A DNA stretch of 64,000 nt, taken from NCBI GenBank assembly GCA_028335825.1, contig JAIOKI010000006.1, forward strand, positions 248,001 to 312,000, written 5' to 3'. The stretch comes from Nosema muscidifuracis (lineage: Eukaryota; Microsporidia; Nosematidae). Below, piece after piece: positions 51,761 through 63,474 of the stretch (position 1 is the stretch's first letter; every line of letters starts with the position of its first letter). The notes under the pieces are model-generated. The model saw only the letters and a list, made by a program, of their open reading frames with translations, had not been told where the DNA came from and did not search any database. The translations under genes were made by a program, and so were the position numbers.

Positions 51761-52164
51761 CAAGTCATTATCAATCAAAAATAGATTAAAGAAAGGTATA
51801 GTAGATATGAAATTAATATCAATATTATAATATAATAAGACAGATATAAATTTTATTATAACTTAAGATTGTGATAGGGAATCTAAAGTATTAGTAAAAG
51901 CAAGTTCACATTGATAATATAATAAACTTTTAATAGTAGAAGTGAAGTAATTTAATTAAATGAAAATTTTTGTAATTCAATAATTTATTGTTATAGTAAT
52001 GAAACGTTAAAATTAAATAGAAATTTTAAAATTGTAACAAAGAATCTAAAAGTTATAAAATACAGAATCTTTATGTTATCTTACTTAATAATTTATGATG
52101 AATATATGGTGAATACGAAGAACATTAAATAAAAATTGAAGAATATGGTCAAGTGGCTTAAATA

Positions 52165-53424
52165 TTATTATAATAATATAGAATATTGATTTATGATATG
52201 CCATTAAGAGATGTAAGAATGTGAAGATCTTGAGAGATATTTATAAGAAGAACCAGAATTGTTGAAAATGTAGATAATATTGAAAGGGATGAAATAGGAA
52301 AAGAAAAATCAAGGATGATTAAGAAATAGCAGTAAGTATAATAAATGAGATTTGGTCAGAAAGATAAACAAGTGAAAAAATAAGAATATTTTAAATTTAG
52401 TAGATTAAAACACAAACAGAATTAGACATGATGGATAACAACAGTACTAGTATATAAGGATTATAGATTAATGAACAGAATACTTGTGAATGGATTAGAG
52501 ATTGAAGAACTAAAGAAATTTAAGAAAATATTTTACAGCAATAAAGAAGAGCTAAAATATTGAAATTAGAAAATTGTAGGATTAAGATAATTGAAGAAGT
52601 TAAGATTGCAAAAAAGAAGATAGTGTATTTTTTAGGCATTGATGAAAGATACTGAAGAAATTAACAAAAGCATAGAAGAAATAAAGATATTCAATTTAAT
52701 TAGATGTTTACTTCTAATTAATAGTCAAATGCTATTTCTTATGTGCAGTGTCAAAATACATAAGCCTTTTTATAACATGGGATATCAAGATCAATACAAA
52801 TTCACAGAATGACTATTAGTAAGATACAAACAATACATGACAAAATAATGTATTTACTATACCAAGTCAAACTATTCCATCTACATCACAAAGAAATAAA
52901 ACTAAAAATCATTATCAAAGAATAAAAATATACACAGTGAATGTTGTATACATACCTCATCAATAAAATATTTTACATCTTCAAGTAACAAAACCCATCA
53001 AAAACCAAACCATCGTTACGGTCTCACATTACTGTTCACACAAGTAATCACCACGATCACTTCAACAACCAACGTCCCAGCACGTTCACAGGATGGTCAC
53101 CATTCTCAATCCTTAACTGGACACTCCAATCAACTTCCCGTTGTTCAGCACAACCACCAGATTGTAACTCTTTTTATACAACATATATATCATACTAGTA
53201 CACTCAAACACACTACATATAACCTGTCAAAAATCATAACTCAGCAATTAATTATTAATTCTGATTTGTCAATTTAATTTATCAGTAGATTAAATAATAC
53301 ACAATGTAAATTATTTATTACTCATGTTGTAGTTTTCGTATGTTATATTGCACTGATTGATTGAGAGATTAAGATTTCTGAGACTAGATTAATACTGACT
53401 AGAATGTAGATATGTTATTTTATA
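52165..53424. other. Intergenic spacer of right rDNA unit, inner arm
   Basis: Counterpart of 39649-40925. It differs from it by many substitutions and small indels (for example around 52800-52960), far more than the rRNA genes do. No gene seen. Confidence 0.7.
52985..53175 (+). promoter_or_regulatory. Conserved block upstream of right SSU; candidate Pol I promoter/ETS
   Basis: Mirror of 39900-40085 and nearly unchanged between the arms while the flanks drift. It ends at 'gtaactctttttatacaac', which could serve as a TATA-like element, about 250 bp before the SSU. Confidence 0.45.
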
Positions 53425-54661
53425 CACCAGGTTGATTCTGCCTGACGTAGACGCTATTCCCTAAGATTAACCCATGCATGTTTTTGAAGAAGTATCTGAA
53501 AAATGGACTGCTCAGTAATACTCACTTTATTTTATGTATATTGATGATAACTACGTTAAAGTGTAGATAATTGTATACAGTAAGAGTGAGACCTATCAGC
53601 TAGTTGTTAAGGTAATGGCTTAACAAGGCAGTAACGGGTAACGGTATTACTTTGTAATATTCCGGAGAAGGAGCCTGAGAGACGGCTACTAAGTCTAAGG
53701 ATTGCAGCAGGGGCGAAACTTGACCTATGGATTTTGTCTGAGGCAGTTATGGGAAGTAATAGATATTGTTTCATATTGTAAAAACATATGAGGTGATTAA
53801 TTGGAGGGCAAATCAAGTGCCAGCAGCCGCGGTAATACTTGTTCCAAGAGTGTGTATGATGATTGATGCAGTTAAAAAGTCCGTAGTTTATTTTTAAGAA
53901 GCAATATGAGGTGTACTGTATAGTTGGGAGAGAGATGAAATGTGACGACCCTGACTGGACGAACAGAAGCGAAAGCTGTACACTTGTATGTATTTTTTGA
54001 ACAAGGACGTAAGCTGGAGGATCGAAGATGATTAGATACCATTGTAGTTCCAGCAGTAAACTATGCCGACGATGTGATATGAGTATTTGTATTACATAAT
54101 AGAAATTCGAGTTTTTTGGCTCTGGGGATAGTATGATCGCAAGATTGAAAATTAAAGAAATTGACGGAAGAATACCACAAGGAGTGGATTGTGCGGCTTA
54201 ATTTGACTCAACGCGAGGTAACTTACCAATATTTTATTATTCAGCGAGAATGTTATTTGAGAATGATAATAGTGGTGCATGGCCGTTTTCAATGGATGCT
54301 GTGAAGTTTTGATTAATTTCAACAAGACGTGAGACCCTTATAGACAGACACGATCAGTGTAGGAAGGAAAGGATTAAAACAGGTCCGTTATGCCCTCAGA
54401 CATTTTGGGCTGCACGCGCAATACAATAGATATGAATCTTTATGGGATAATATTTTGTAAGAGATATTTGAACTTGGAATTGCTAGTAAATTTTATTAAA
54501 TAAGTAGAATTGAATGTGTCCCTGTTCTTTGTACACACCGCCCGTCGCTATCTAAGATGATATATGTTGTGAAATTAGTGTAAACTACTTGAACAAGATG
54601 TATTAGATCTGATATAAGTCGTAACATGGTTGCTGTTGGAGAACCATTAGCAGGATCATAT
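53425..54661 (+). rRNA. Small-subunit (16S-like) rRNA (right copy)
   Basis: Complete, about 1,237 nt, from CACCAGGTTGATTCTGCC to GCAGGATCATA, equal in length to the left copy. GTGCCAGCAGCCGCGGTAA is at 53817-53835 and GTACACACCGCCCGTCGC is at about 54531-54548. It lacks the variable helices that other eukaryotes have, as expected of microsporidia. Confidence 0.96.
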
Positions 54662-54825
54662 CGAGTAACAGTTAATACAATATTTATTATATATTTATAT
54701 TTATATATATATGTTATATTATATATTAAATTTATATATAGATTATACTAGTGTATATTTATATATATATGTTATACTAATATATATTATATATATATGT
54801 TATAATAATATATATTATTATTTTA
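54662..54825 (+). other. ITS (right), AT repeat
   Basis: About 164 bp of A/T repeats ('tatatatatgttataataat' type) between SSU and LSU. It is shorter than and unlike in detail to the left ITS. Confidence 0.85.
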
Positions 54826-56407
54826 CCCACACATGGGATCAATAGGATGCCACAGCGATGAAGGTCGTAGATGAATACGAAAGCATTGTTACCGAATATA
54901 TACAGATGTGTATAGAGGACCCTTTGAACTTAAGCATATCATTAGAAGGAGGAAAAGAAACTAACCAGGATTTCTGTAGTAGCAGCGAGTGAACAAGAAG
55001 CAACCCGTGATTGTAATCCTATTGGAGATGTAAATCACTATTTTATTACTTATTTGTACAGAATATAATATTCGTTAGTTGAATAAAATAGTAAGTATCA
55101 GCGAGTAGGGCTGCTTGGTAGTGCAGTCTGAATACAGGTAGAATGAGATATCTAAGGTTAAATATAATGGCATACCGATAGCAAATAAGTACTGCGAAGG
55201 AATTTGTGAAAATGTGTGGGGCAGCCTTATGTTTAAGGACCCGTCTTGAAACACGGACCAAGGAGATTATAGTTATAGCAAGATAATGGCTCAGTCGTTA
55301 TTAATATGACAAGTTATAACTATAAGACCCGAAACACAGTGAACTATGCATGTTCTGGTTGAAGATAAGCAACAGTTTATTGGAAGACCATAATCATTCT
55401 GACGTGCAAATCGATGATTTAAGATGTGTATAGTGGCGAAAGACCAATCGAACTGTGTGGTAGCTGGTTCACAGCGAAATGTCTCTCAGGACAGCAGTCA
55501 TTGTATATAGGACATAGATGTAGGACACTGTTATAGTCTCGACTATGAGAAATCTTTAATTCTATGGTCTTCTGTAGATTAGGTTTACAGAATGAATCTA
55601 TTGTATGACTAGTGGGCACATGATTGTAAGAATGATGTGCAAAAAGGGATGAACCTTATGGAACATTAAATATTCTAAATAGTAGACAGTATACCATAAA
55701 TATGATGAATACATTGAGACAGTAGGGCGGTTGTTATGGAAGTAGAAATCCGCTAAGAAACGTGTTACAACGTACCTACCGAATGTATTATTGTATAAAA
55801 TGGAAGAAGATGACTACTTTTATGAGATGTTTCTATATGAGTATTTAGGTAGCTGTGCAATTTGTTTGTATTGAAGTATATGTGTGAATGTATATGGAAG
55901 AAACAAATGGGCCGATCTTGGAGGCAGTAACAATATATTTGTATAGATATAGACTAGGGTTTTCAATGGTATTGAAGTGAGTCGGTGTTATTGTAAAAAC
56001 AAAGAAGATCAATAGTTCTTCACTTGACTACTGCAAGGCGACTTGATGATGACAGTATATAAGCGGTGTAAGAAAAATGAATTAGACTGTGTGTACGTAT
56101 GGATTGTCATGATAAGAAATACGTGTTGTATATATATACTTGATAAAAAAGAAGTAGTGTAGCCGTACCTATACCGCATCAGGTGTCTTTGTATCATAAC
56201 AGATATTTTAAATTAAAGTAAGTAAGGGAATTCGGCAAATTAGATCTGTAACCTTGGGATAAAGATTGGCTCTAGCATGCTAGAACTTTTACTATGTAAG
56301 GAATCTGACTGTTTATTAAAAACATAGCTTTTTGTATTACAAGAAGTGAATTCTGCCCAGTGCATTTATTGTTAAAGTTGTGTAAGCGAATGTAAACGGC
56401 GGGAGTA

Positions 56408-56448
<41 letters not shown>

Positions 56449-56547
56449 TTAATTGGTGACGCGCATGAATGGAGCAACGAGATTCCTACTGTCCCTACTT
56501 ACAATTTTGTGAAACCACGAGACAAGGGAACGGGCTTGTTGTATATC

Positions 56548-56579
<32 letters not shown>

Positions 56580-57014
56580 TTAGTATGTTCTAATAATTAT
56601 TCGGTATATTGTAGAGAGGTGGGAGATGATTTGTGAAACCACTAGTATGTTTGAATATTTGTTTATTTGGATATATGGGGAGTTTGGCTGGGGCGGTACA
56701 GCTGTTAAAAAGTAACACAGCTGTCCTAAGGTAGATGAATGATGGATGGTAACCATCAGTTTATTATAAGGGAATAAATCTGCTTTACTTTATACATATG
56801 ACTGTATTTAGTAGGGAAACCTTGGCCTAGCGATCCCAATTACATTCATTATGTATTGGGTGATTGAAAAGTTACCACAGGGATAACTGGCTTGTAGCAG
56901 GCAAGCGATCATAGCGACTCTGCTTTTTGATTCTTCGATGTCGTCTCTTCTGATCATCGTAGTGTATATGTTACGAAGTGTTGGATTGTTCACCCGGTAA
57001 TGAGGAACGTGAGA

Positions 57015-57056
<42 letters not shown>

Positions 57057-57300
57057 TAAGTATTTTTGAGTGAACTTTGATAGTACGAGAGGAACTCTAA
57101 GTGATGACCACTGGTAGTGCGATTAACTATTAAGTTATGTTGCTTAGCTACGTCGTTTCGATTAAGGCTGAAAGCCTCTTAAGCCTGAAGCGTAGCTCAA
57201 AGATACATTTGGGAGAATACTACTCTATTAAGCAGAACTGTAAGAATGAAGGTGTATGCCGACATTTTGAGGTTACTACTTTTTGTATTACAGTGTAGGT
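54826..57300 (+). rRNA. Large-subunit rRNA with fused 5.8S (right copy), with 4-bp duplication
   Basis: Starts with the 5.8S-like CACATGGGATCAATAGGATG and runs without ITS2 into the LSU; ends estimated. Universal parts are present: CTGGGGCGGTA (56688-56698), GGATAACTGGCTTGTAGC (about 56881), the sarcin-ricin loop AGTACGAGAGGA (about 57082-57093). At 56397-56420 it reads GGCGGGAGTAAGTAACTATG, while the left copy and all LSU rRNAs I know read GGCGGGAGTAACTATG. The extra GTAA makes this copy suspect as a working rRNA gene, or marks a sequence error. Confidence 0.93.
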
Positions 57301-57374
57301 GTGTATGTAATTTGCATAGTTAAGATTGTTAATAAGAAAATTGATTAGGAATATGTTTTTAAGTAAATTATCTA

Positions 57375-57862
57375 AGATAAGGAATTACATTAAAATAAGA
57401 TGTAATTTAATTAGATGATCTTCTGCGTTAGCTAATGCTCGTAGAATCCCTCAGTATTATAGAGAACATTGCTTTCTATGTGAGGGAGAACAGGAAAATC
57501 TTGAACATTTCCTGTTAGATTGTCCATCCTTATCTGAGACAAGATCTCTTTATGAGAACAAAATTACAGAGTTAAATTCTTTAACTCTGACAAAAGTAGA
57601 ACGAGTTAAGATGATCATTGGTAATATCAATGACATCAAGACTTCACCAATAGGAAGAAAAGCTCTACTTGCAAGAGTAGAATTTCTTGATAAAATGATA
57701 GTACAAAGATATATCATTGTACAACAAAAGAGTAGACTTCATGTCTCATCAGAGTAAAATCTGATACAAAAGTAGCTAATTTATTAGCAATAAAAGAATT
57801 AAATTCTGACCTGGGAGGGGTTTGGCTCAAAGCTGCATATTATGCTGTAGCATTCCGCTGAA
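57375..57862 (+). mobile_element. 5'-truncated LINE copy: ORF2 C-terminus and part of 3' UTR
   Basis: Directly behind the LSU lies the last ~125 codons of ORF2 (57375-57757), including the CCHC finger, with one in-frame stop in place of the Trp codon at the LIRWSS position (about 57418), followed by the first ~105 bp of the 3' UTR up to 'gtagcattccgctgaa'. There a second, full-length LINE takes over. The scrap's 3' tail is therefore missing or displaced, so the full-length copy inserted into it or was joined to it. Confidence 0.88.
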
Positions 57863-57866
57863 TAAT

Positions 57867-59774
57867 ATGGGGTTAGACAATTGTAAAAAAAACACTCCGC
57901 AGAGATGCAGCACAAACGAGGACTTACCAACCTCAAAAGTACAGAAAGATAGTCAAACATCTTTACTGGAAGGAATTAAAAGTAGTTATGGTACTCTTAG
58001 CACTGGTAATGCTTTGTACTATGACATAAAAAAATTGAATAGTCTCTACTCAAAAACAGAAGTTTTGTTTGAAAAAGCAAGTAAAAATTTTTATCATATT
58101 GATAAAGAAAAGAACAGAGATATTTACAACATCTCTAGATACTCATTAAGTCTGATAGACTTGATTAAGCTCCAAGATGCACATGTTAAGTCGTGTCAAC
58201 GTGAACTGAGTACACAAAAGAAGAAGTATGAATTACTTCAAAAACAAGTGAATGATCTCATCAACCGTGTCAATTATGATGATGTCAATAAAGTAAACGC
58301 TGAATCAATGAATGAAGTGAAGCAGGAAACTGCAATAAAAGACAAAGATCGAACTCCTCATCCGGATAACTCGATTGTAAAAGAGGATGGTAAGGTCACC
58401 ATGCCATCTCAAATAACAAGCATTGGATCGCCCAAGTCCTCTGCACTATCAGTCTTCCTTTCCAAGGTAGCAAAAGCTTCCTGCAAAGGCAGGAAACCAA
58501 AGAGTCCCATTCTTTTAAAGAGAACATCTGAAGAAGGATGGACAAAGGTCGTAGCCAGCTACGGAAGATCAGTAGTGATCAAAAAAGATAGTCTATTGGC
58601 TGATAAAATGGAAGTTATCGATGACAACAGGTATACCTCACTAATGCCTGATTGGATTCGTAACATTAACAACAGTGAAGAGTCATCTGATGACTCTAAT
58701 GATAAGAGTTATCCCTTAGCTTATCTAGGGGATCCTAAAAGACAACAGAGGTCGAAACGCCTTGATAAAAGTAACTACCCTCTGAGGCTATCAGAGGATG
58801 TAAAAAAAGAAAAGGAGCCGAAACACTCCATAAAAGATAATATACATCTAGATGCCAATATGTGTAATCTAGATGTTATCACAAAAGAAGGCCTCCAAGG
58901 GCCTATGATAGTAGACCACAAAGCGACTGACATCTTAATTGAGTCTGTAGAGTCCTTTGTGGAAACAATAAAAGAGGAACAATTTTCTAAGTTGCATAAC
59001 TTGCAAGAGACTAAGAAAAATGTTGTACTCAACAAAAGGGAGAAGTCGAAACGCTTCACAAATAAAAACTACCCTAAGGTTGGCAAGCCGAAGGATGTTC
59101 TAAAAGTTCCCAGTAAAACCACTAAGGGAAGTGTGGTATCACACAAACAAAAGAAAAATCTCTTAAGGAGACTTAGAGAAGACTCAGCTCATAAAAAAGT
59201 TGAAATAAAAAATTTTATTGCCCCTAAAATGAAGGACAATAGAGACAAAAAGCCAGTAAAGAAGAATACTGGAGAAAAATGGACAGATAAGCTGTCTAGA
59301 GAAGAACTCCTCAAAATCATGCTTGAGGGGAAGAAACCAGCCGAAAATAAGTATCGGCTGGTTACAATGGAAGGTCTACCATCAGGAGAGGGCCATAAAA
59401 ATTTAGCTGTCTGGGCTAAGATACTAGGTGTTAAGGAATCAGATATTCCTTACATAAAAGATGTCAGTGGGAAGACGATCCTTTTAGTAAGATATGAAGC
59501 TGTTCTGAGAGTGGCAGACAGTCTTTGTAGAATTGCCGAGGGAGTCAGATGCCTTTCTGAGCCAAATGCTTTGAGACAGTTCTTGTCTCATAATAAAGAT
59601 AAAATAGTAGCAGATCTTGCTGTTATTAAAAAAAGCTGGAAGTCTTTTGTTCCTCTGCAAAAGTCTATAAAAGTTATAGTACGATGTCTTAATAATTTGG
59701 AGACAAGTATGTTAAAAAAGTTTGCTTTAGATGATGAAGCTATAAAAGATATTCTGGAGGCTAATGGTCCCTGA
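57867..59774 (+). CDS. LINE ORF1 protein
   Basis: The protein has about 635 residues from the ATG at 57867; the open frame reaches back to a TTG at 57822, but those codons belong to the 3' UTR of the upstream scrap. A coiled-coil-like helix lies near residues 95-140 (LIKLQDAHVKSCQRELSTQ), then a basic, Lys/Ser-rich middle and a compact C-terminal domain (last ~130 residues, from GLPSGEGHKNLAVWAK to AIKDILEANGP) that is the part kept in the left arm. No CCHC zinc knuckle and no RRM is seen, which is unusual for ORF1 of this LINE group. It presumably binds the element RNA. It overlaps ORF2 by 11 bp. Confidence 0.85.
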   Translation: MGLDNCKKNTPQRCSTNEDLPTSKVQKDSQTSLLEGIKSSYGTLSTGNALYYDIKKLNSLYSKTEVLFEKASKNFYHIDKEKNRDIYNISRYSLSLIDLIKLQDAHVKSCQRELSTQKKKYELLQKQVNDLINRVNYDDVNKVNAESMNEVKQETAIKDKDRTPHPDNSIVKEDGKVTMPSQITSIGSPKSSALSVFLSKVAKASCKGRKPKSPILLKRTSEEGWTKVVASYGRSVVIKKDSLLADKMEVIDDNRYTSLMPDWIRNINNSEESSDDSNDKSYPLAYLGDPKRQQRSKRLDKSNYPLRLSEDVKKEKEPKHSIKDNIHLDANMCNLDVITKEGLQGPMIVDHKATDILIESVESFVETIKEEQFSKLHNLQETKKNVVLNKREKSKRFTNKNYPKVGKPKDVLKVPSKTTKGSVVSHKQKKNLLRRLREDSAHKKVEIKNFIAPKMKDNRDKKPVKKNTGEKWTDKLSREELLKIMLEGKKPAENKYRLVTMEGLPSGEGHKNLAVWAKILGVKESDIPYIKDVSGKTILLVRYEAVLRVADSLCRIAEGVRCLSEPNALRQFLSHNKDKIVADLAVIKKSWKSFVPLQKSIKVIVRCLNNLETSMLKKFALDDEAIKDILEANGP

Positions 59775-62700
59775 AAATAAAATTCTAAATATTGATTTAT
59801 TACGATTCACTCTAAGGAATCAAAAAACTTCTTTATTTAAGCTTCTTAGAAGCAACAAAAGTATTTGTATTGATTTAAGTTACAAACTTATTAAAATCAA
59901 AAGTAAATGTCATTCGAGATCCCTCGGAGTAAAATCTTTAAATTATAATGTAATGTTTAATTTAAGAAAAAAGATCAAGCTTAACAGCTTACAAAAGAAG
60001 CTCTGCTTAGTAAAGGCCTTGGCAAGCCATATTAAGATTCCAGAGTTACAAAAGAAACTTACAAGAGTTAATCCAGTTTTAGATAACTGTATTGTAGGTA
60101 GTAAAAGACATCGCAGACGTGATACAACATTTACTTTCTTTGCTGTAAAGAAAGTACAAAAAGACAACTTTATTAATGCATTAAAGCAGTTAAACATTAA
60201 TGTGTTAAAAGAAAAACCAGCTAAGTTTAAGCAGGTACAAAAGTTAAAGACTCTTGACAAAGTTAAGCTTTGTAGTCTTAATATAAATCATCTTTATGGG
60301 AAGAAGGAAGACTTAGAGATCCTTTTGAAAGTAGAGAAACCATCAATTTTATGTCTACAAGAAACATGGAAGAAATCCACTTTTATTGGAAGACTAGAAA
60401 AGTATATGGTAGTGGAAACACCTGCCATAGGTAAAAATAAACCAGGTTTAATGACCTTGGTAAGAAAAAGTGGAGCAGTGAGATGTTCTAAAAAAGGTAA
60501 TGATGACAACATCCTACAAACGGTTGTTGAATTCAAAACAAGTACAGGATGGACAAAGATACTAGTTATCAATGTCTATGTGCCACAAGATAGAGAGCTT
60601 AAGCAATTAACTCTCATAAAATTAATCAACCTTCTTAATATTGAGAAGAACAAAAGATGCTACAAGGAGATTATAGTAATGGGAGATATGAATTGTAAAG
60701 ATTCAACTCTCAAACAAAAGCTTGTTGCTGGAGGTTTAAATCCTCTTATCAACTACAATAGAGTATCAGGAACTAGAATCCTGAGTAATGGTAAAGTCTC
60801 AAAAAGACGTATTGATACGATCTTTAGAGTCTTAAAGCAAGACAGTGAGAAGGTTACTATCTCACAAAGATGGGCTGTAGGAGATCATCTACTACTTAGA
60901 AGATATATAACTCTTCCTTCTCCAGTAGTAGAGACATCTTTTACATATAACAGAAAGAAGATGCAAGATCCTCTTATTGAAGAGAAATTGAGTCAGCTTT
61001 TGAATAGGAAACTATTCACAATAGAAGAACTCCCAAGAGTTTTAAAAGAAGTATGTACAACTGAAAAGGTGTACGATAAAGTTAAGGTAAGAAAAGGATT
61101 ACCTATTAAATGGAAGCACATTAATGTGTATAAAAGATTTAGACTTGCCACAAAGCAAGTACTAAAACAATGGAATGATGTAAATGCTTTTAGGTATTTG
61201 ACATTAAAAAAAGAAGTTGAGGAAACAAGAGTGAAGGTTCGGCGAGAACGAGCTAATCTCTGGGCCTTTAATGGCATAAACCTCTATAAAAGTAATCGCT
61301 CTAGAGATTTCTGGAAGTGGCTAAAGGGTATGTCTAACACATCAGTTAGACTAGACAATGTTTGTCTTCAAGACGAGGAGGGCATAGCTCACAATGAGCA
61401 ACAAAAGAAGCTAGAAATAGCTAACAAATTTTATGCTAAATTAGCAACATCAACTGTAGATAGTGACTCTATATACAACAAAAGTCTTTTAAAAGAGCCT
61501 CCTGATGACGTCACAATGGAGGAATTAATAAAAGCTACAAATAATTGTGGCAATAACAAAGCAGCCGGTCCGGATGAAATTCCAACTGAGCTATACAAGG
61601 TACTACTTAGGCCTAGTCTAGTAGATAAAAAGCTGCCCTCATTCCTGGTGGATGAGATCAACAAATTTATAACAGGTGCCAGCCCACCTGTTTATTGGAG
61701 TGCTGCTGATATGGTATGCCTCCATAAAAAGGGAGATGAAACAGATATCAACAACTATAGAGGTATTGCACTGATTAATACAATCAGTAAAATATACCTA
61801 AAAATAATCAATGATAGACTTACACAGTTTGTCGATACAAATAACATTCTTTCTCCTTATCAGGCTGGATTTAGAGCAGGAGAAGAATGTATGAACCAGG
61901 TAGCAACTTTATTAGAAGTTGTTAAAAGAAGAGAATTTCGAAGTCTGAAGACATATCTGTGCTTCATAGACTTCGAAAAAGCTTATGATAATGTTAGCCA
62001 TGAGCTATTATTTAATAAGCTACAAAAGTATTGTATACCAGAATATCTGATAAATACATTGAAAGATATATATGGTAACACACAAATGAGAATCCGCATA
62101 GGTGGAGATACAAGCAGTGGCTATAGCTACAGAAAAGGTGTGAGACAAGGATGCCCTTGTTCTCCAATGTTGTTCAATCTGTTTATTAATGACATTTTTG
62201 ATGACATGACAAAAGTGATTGTACCTCGATCAACAATAGCAATACCAGGACTGATGTTTGCAGATGACATTGTTGTCTTTGGTGATTCAAAAAATGATTT
62301 GGAACTAAAAATTCAACAAATCAGTAAATGGGCAGTTGACAATCAAATGAAAGTTAACTGTAACAAAAGTGGTATTCTCGTATGGAATACCAATACAAGC
62401 TATGAGTCAGAAGATATCTCTATAGATATTGACTTTGGAAAGATCTGTGAAGTCACAGAATACAGGTATTTGGGTGTTTTGATTAAAAAAAGCACCCTCG
62501 AAGATCATCTTGTAAAAGATGGAGCCTTTAGAGGCAAAAAAGCATTAGAAGCATTGAAACCAAAGCTTCTTAACAAGAGTATATGTATTCCGTTCAAGGG
62601 AATACTAATAAAGAATGTACTAGTACCTGCACTCATGTACGGTAGTGAGTTATGGGGAATGTCTAGTACAAGATCAGGGAGAATCAGTAGGATTCTCAGA

Positions 62701-63474
62701 AAAGCTGTCCGGATGATATTCTGGACAAAAATAGTTCCATTAGATAGGATAATGGATGAGTTCTGTATTAACAGGATTCAAATACAAGCAGCTCTAAATC
62801 GCTTTAGAGCATTAAGGAAGTGGAAACACAACAAAACTATAATCTCGGAATTTGTAGAACAAGTTCCAAGAGCCAAAAAGACTACATGGAGTTCAAGAAC
62901 TCGACGGTGGTGTAAAAGATATGTCGGACACGACTATGAAAGTATTGACTACAAAGTAGCCAAACAAAGAATAATAGAGGTATTGAAAGGTAGGAGATCC
63001 TATAATACTACCATAGCATCCTCACTAGCAGCACAGTATGGTATATTTGAGTCTCAACTCAAGTACATACTAACACAAATAAATAAGAGACAGATAAGGA
63101 ATTACACTAAAATAAGATGTAATTTAATTAGATGGTCTTCTGCGTTAGCTAATGCTCGTAGAATCCCTCAGTATTATAGAGAACATTGCTTTCTATGTGA
63201 GGGAGAACAGGAAAATCTTGAACATTTCCTGTTAGATTGTCCATCCTTATCTGAAACAAGATCTCTTTATGAGAACAAAATCCCAGAGTTAAATTCTTTA
63301 ACTCTAACAAAAATAGAACAAGTTAAGATGATCATTGGTAATATAAATGACATTAAAACTTCACCAACAGGAAGAAAAGCTCTACTTGCAAGAGTAGAAT
63401 TTCTTGATAAAATGATAGTACAAAGATATATCATTGTACAACAAAAAAGTAGACTTCATGTCTCATTAGAGTAA
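59764..63474 (+). CDS. LINE ORF2: APE endonuclease, reverse transcriptase, C-terminal zinc knuckle
   Basis: Intact 1,236-residue copy with the same domains as the left one: endonuclease (about 167-380; Glu200, Asp308, Asn310, Asp374, His375), reverse transcriptase (about 595-910; FADD 832-835) and the CCHC finger near the end. The start ATGGTCCCTGA overlaps the ORF1 stop in another frame (+1), as in elements that use termination-reinitiation. About 13 residues differ from the left copy. Roughly half of these lie in the last ~130 residues, where this copy also differs in detail from the scrap at 57375. Confidence 0.93.
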   Translation: MVPENKILNIDLLRFTLRNQKTSLFKLLRSNKSICIDLSYKLIKIKSKCHSRSLGVKSLNYNVMFNLRKKIKLNSLQKKLCLVKALASHIKIPELQKKLTRVNPVLDNCIVGSKRHRRRDTTFTFFAVKKVQKDNFINALKQLNINVLKEKPAKFKQVQKLKTLDKVKLCSLNINHLYGKKEDLEILLKVEKPSILCLQETWKKSTFIGRLEKYMVVETPAIGKNKPGLMTLVRKSGAVRCSKKGNDDNILQTVVEFKTSTGWTKILVINVYVPQDRELKQLTLIKLINLLNIEKNKRCYKEIIVMGDMNCKDSTLKQKLVAGGLNPLINYNRVSGTRILSNGKVSKRRIDTIFRVLKQDSEKVTISQRWAVGDHLLLRRYITLPSPVVETSFTYNRKKMQDPLIEEKLSQLLNRKLFTIEELPRVLKEVCTTEKVYDKVKVRKGLPIKWKHINVYKRFRLATKQVLKQWNDVNAFRYLTLKKEVEETRVKVRRERANLWAFNGINLYKSNRSRDFWKWLKGMSNTSVRLDNVCLQDEEGIAHNEQQKKLEIANKFYAKLATSTVDSDSIYNKSLLKEPPDDVTMEELIKATNNCGNNKAAGPDEIPTELYKVLLRPSLVDKKLPSFLVDEINKFITGASPPVYWSAADMVCLHKKGDETDINNYRGIALINTISKIYLKIINDRLTQFVDTNNILSPYQAGFRAGEECMNQVATLLEVVKRREFRSLKTYLCFIDFEKAYDNVSHELLFNKLQKYCIPEYLINTLKDIYGNTQMRIRIGGDTSSGYSYRKGVRQGCPCSPMLFNLFINDIFDDMTKVIVPRSTIAIPGLMFADDIVVFGDSKNDLELKIQQISKWAVDNQMKVNCNKSGILVWNTNTSYESEDISIDIDFGKICEVTEYRYLGVLIKKSTLEDHLVKDGAFRGKKALEALKPKLLNKSICIPFKGILIKNVLVPALMYGSELWGMSSTRSGRISRILRKAVRMIFWTKIVPLDRIMDEFCINRIQIQAALNRFRALRKWKHNKTIISEFVEQVPRAKKTTWSSRTRRWCKRYVGHDYESIDYKVAKQRIIEVLKGRRSYNTTIASSLAAQYGIFESQLKYILTQINKRQIRNYTKIRCNLIRWSSALANARRIPQYYREHCFLCEGEQENLEHFLLDCPSLSETRSLYENKIPELNSLTLTKIEQVKMIIGNINDIKTSPTGRKALLARVEFLDKMIVQRYIIVQQKSRLHVSLE

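Larger units (their letters stand above)
40926..52164. other. Central spacer between the two rDNA units: decayed transposon graveyard
   Basis: About 11.2 kb of very AT-rich DNA full of stops on both strands. The longest open frame (43998-44387 +, 129 codons) is a hydrophobic, low-complexity frame with no start signal and no family likeness, and I do not call it a gene. Recognisable contents are a Merlin transposase relic (49.4-49.9 kb) and Ty3/gypsy-like fossils (47.1-49.0 and 50.6-51.8 kb). The left half (40.9-46 kb) has T-rich coding-strand bias and the right half A-rich bias, so the two halves may carry decayed elements in opposite orientation. No CCC start signals of the type used by host genes were seen. 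Confidence 0.6.
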
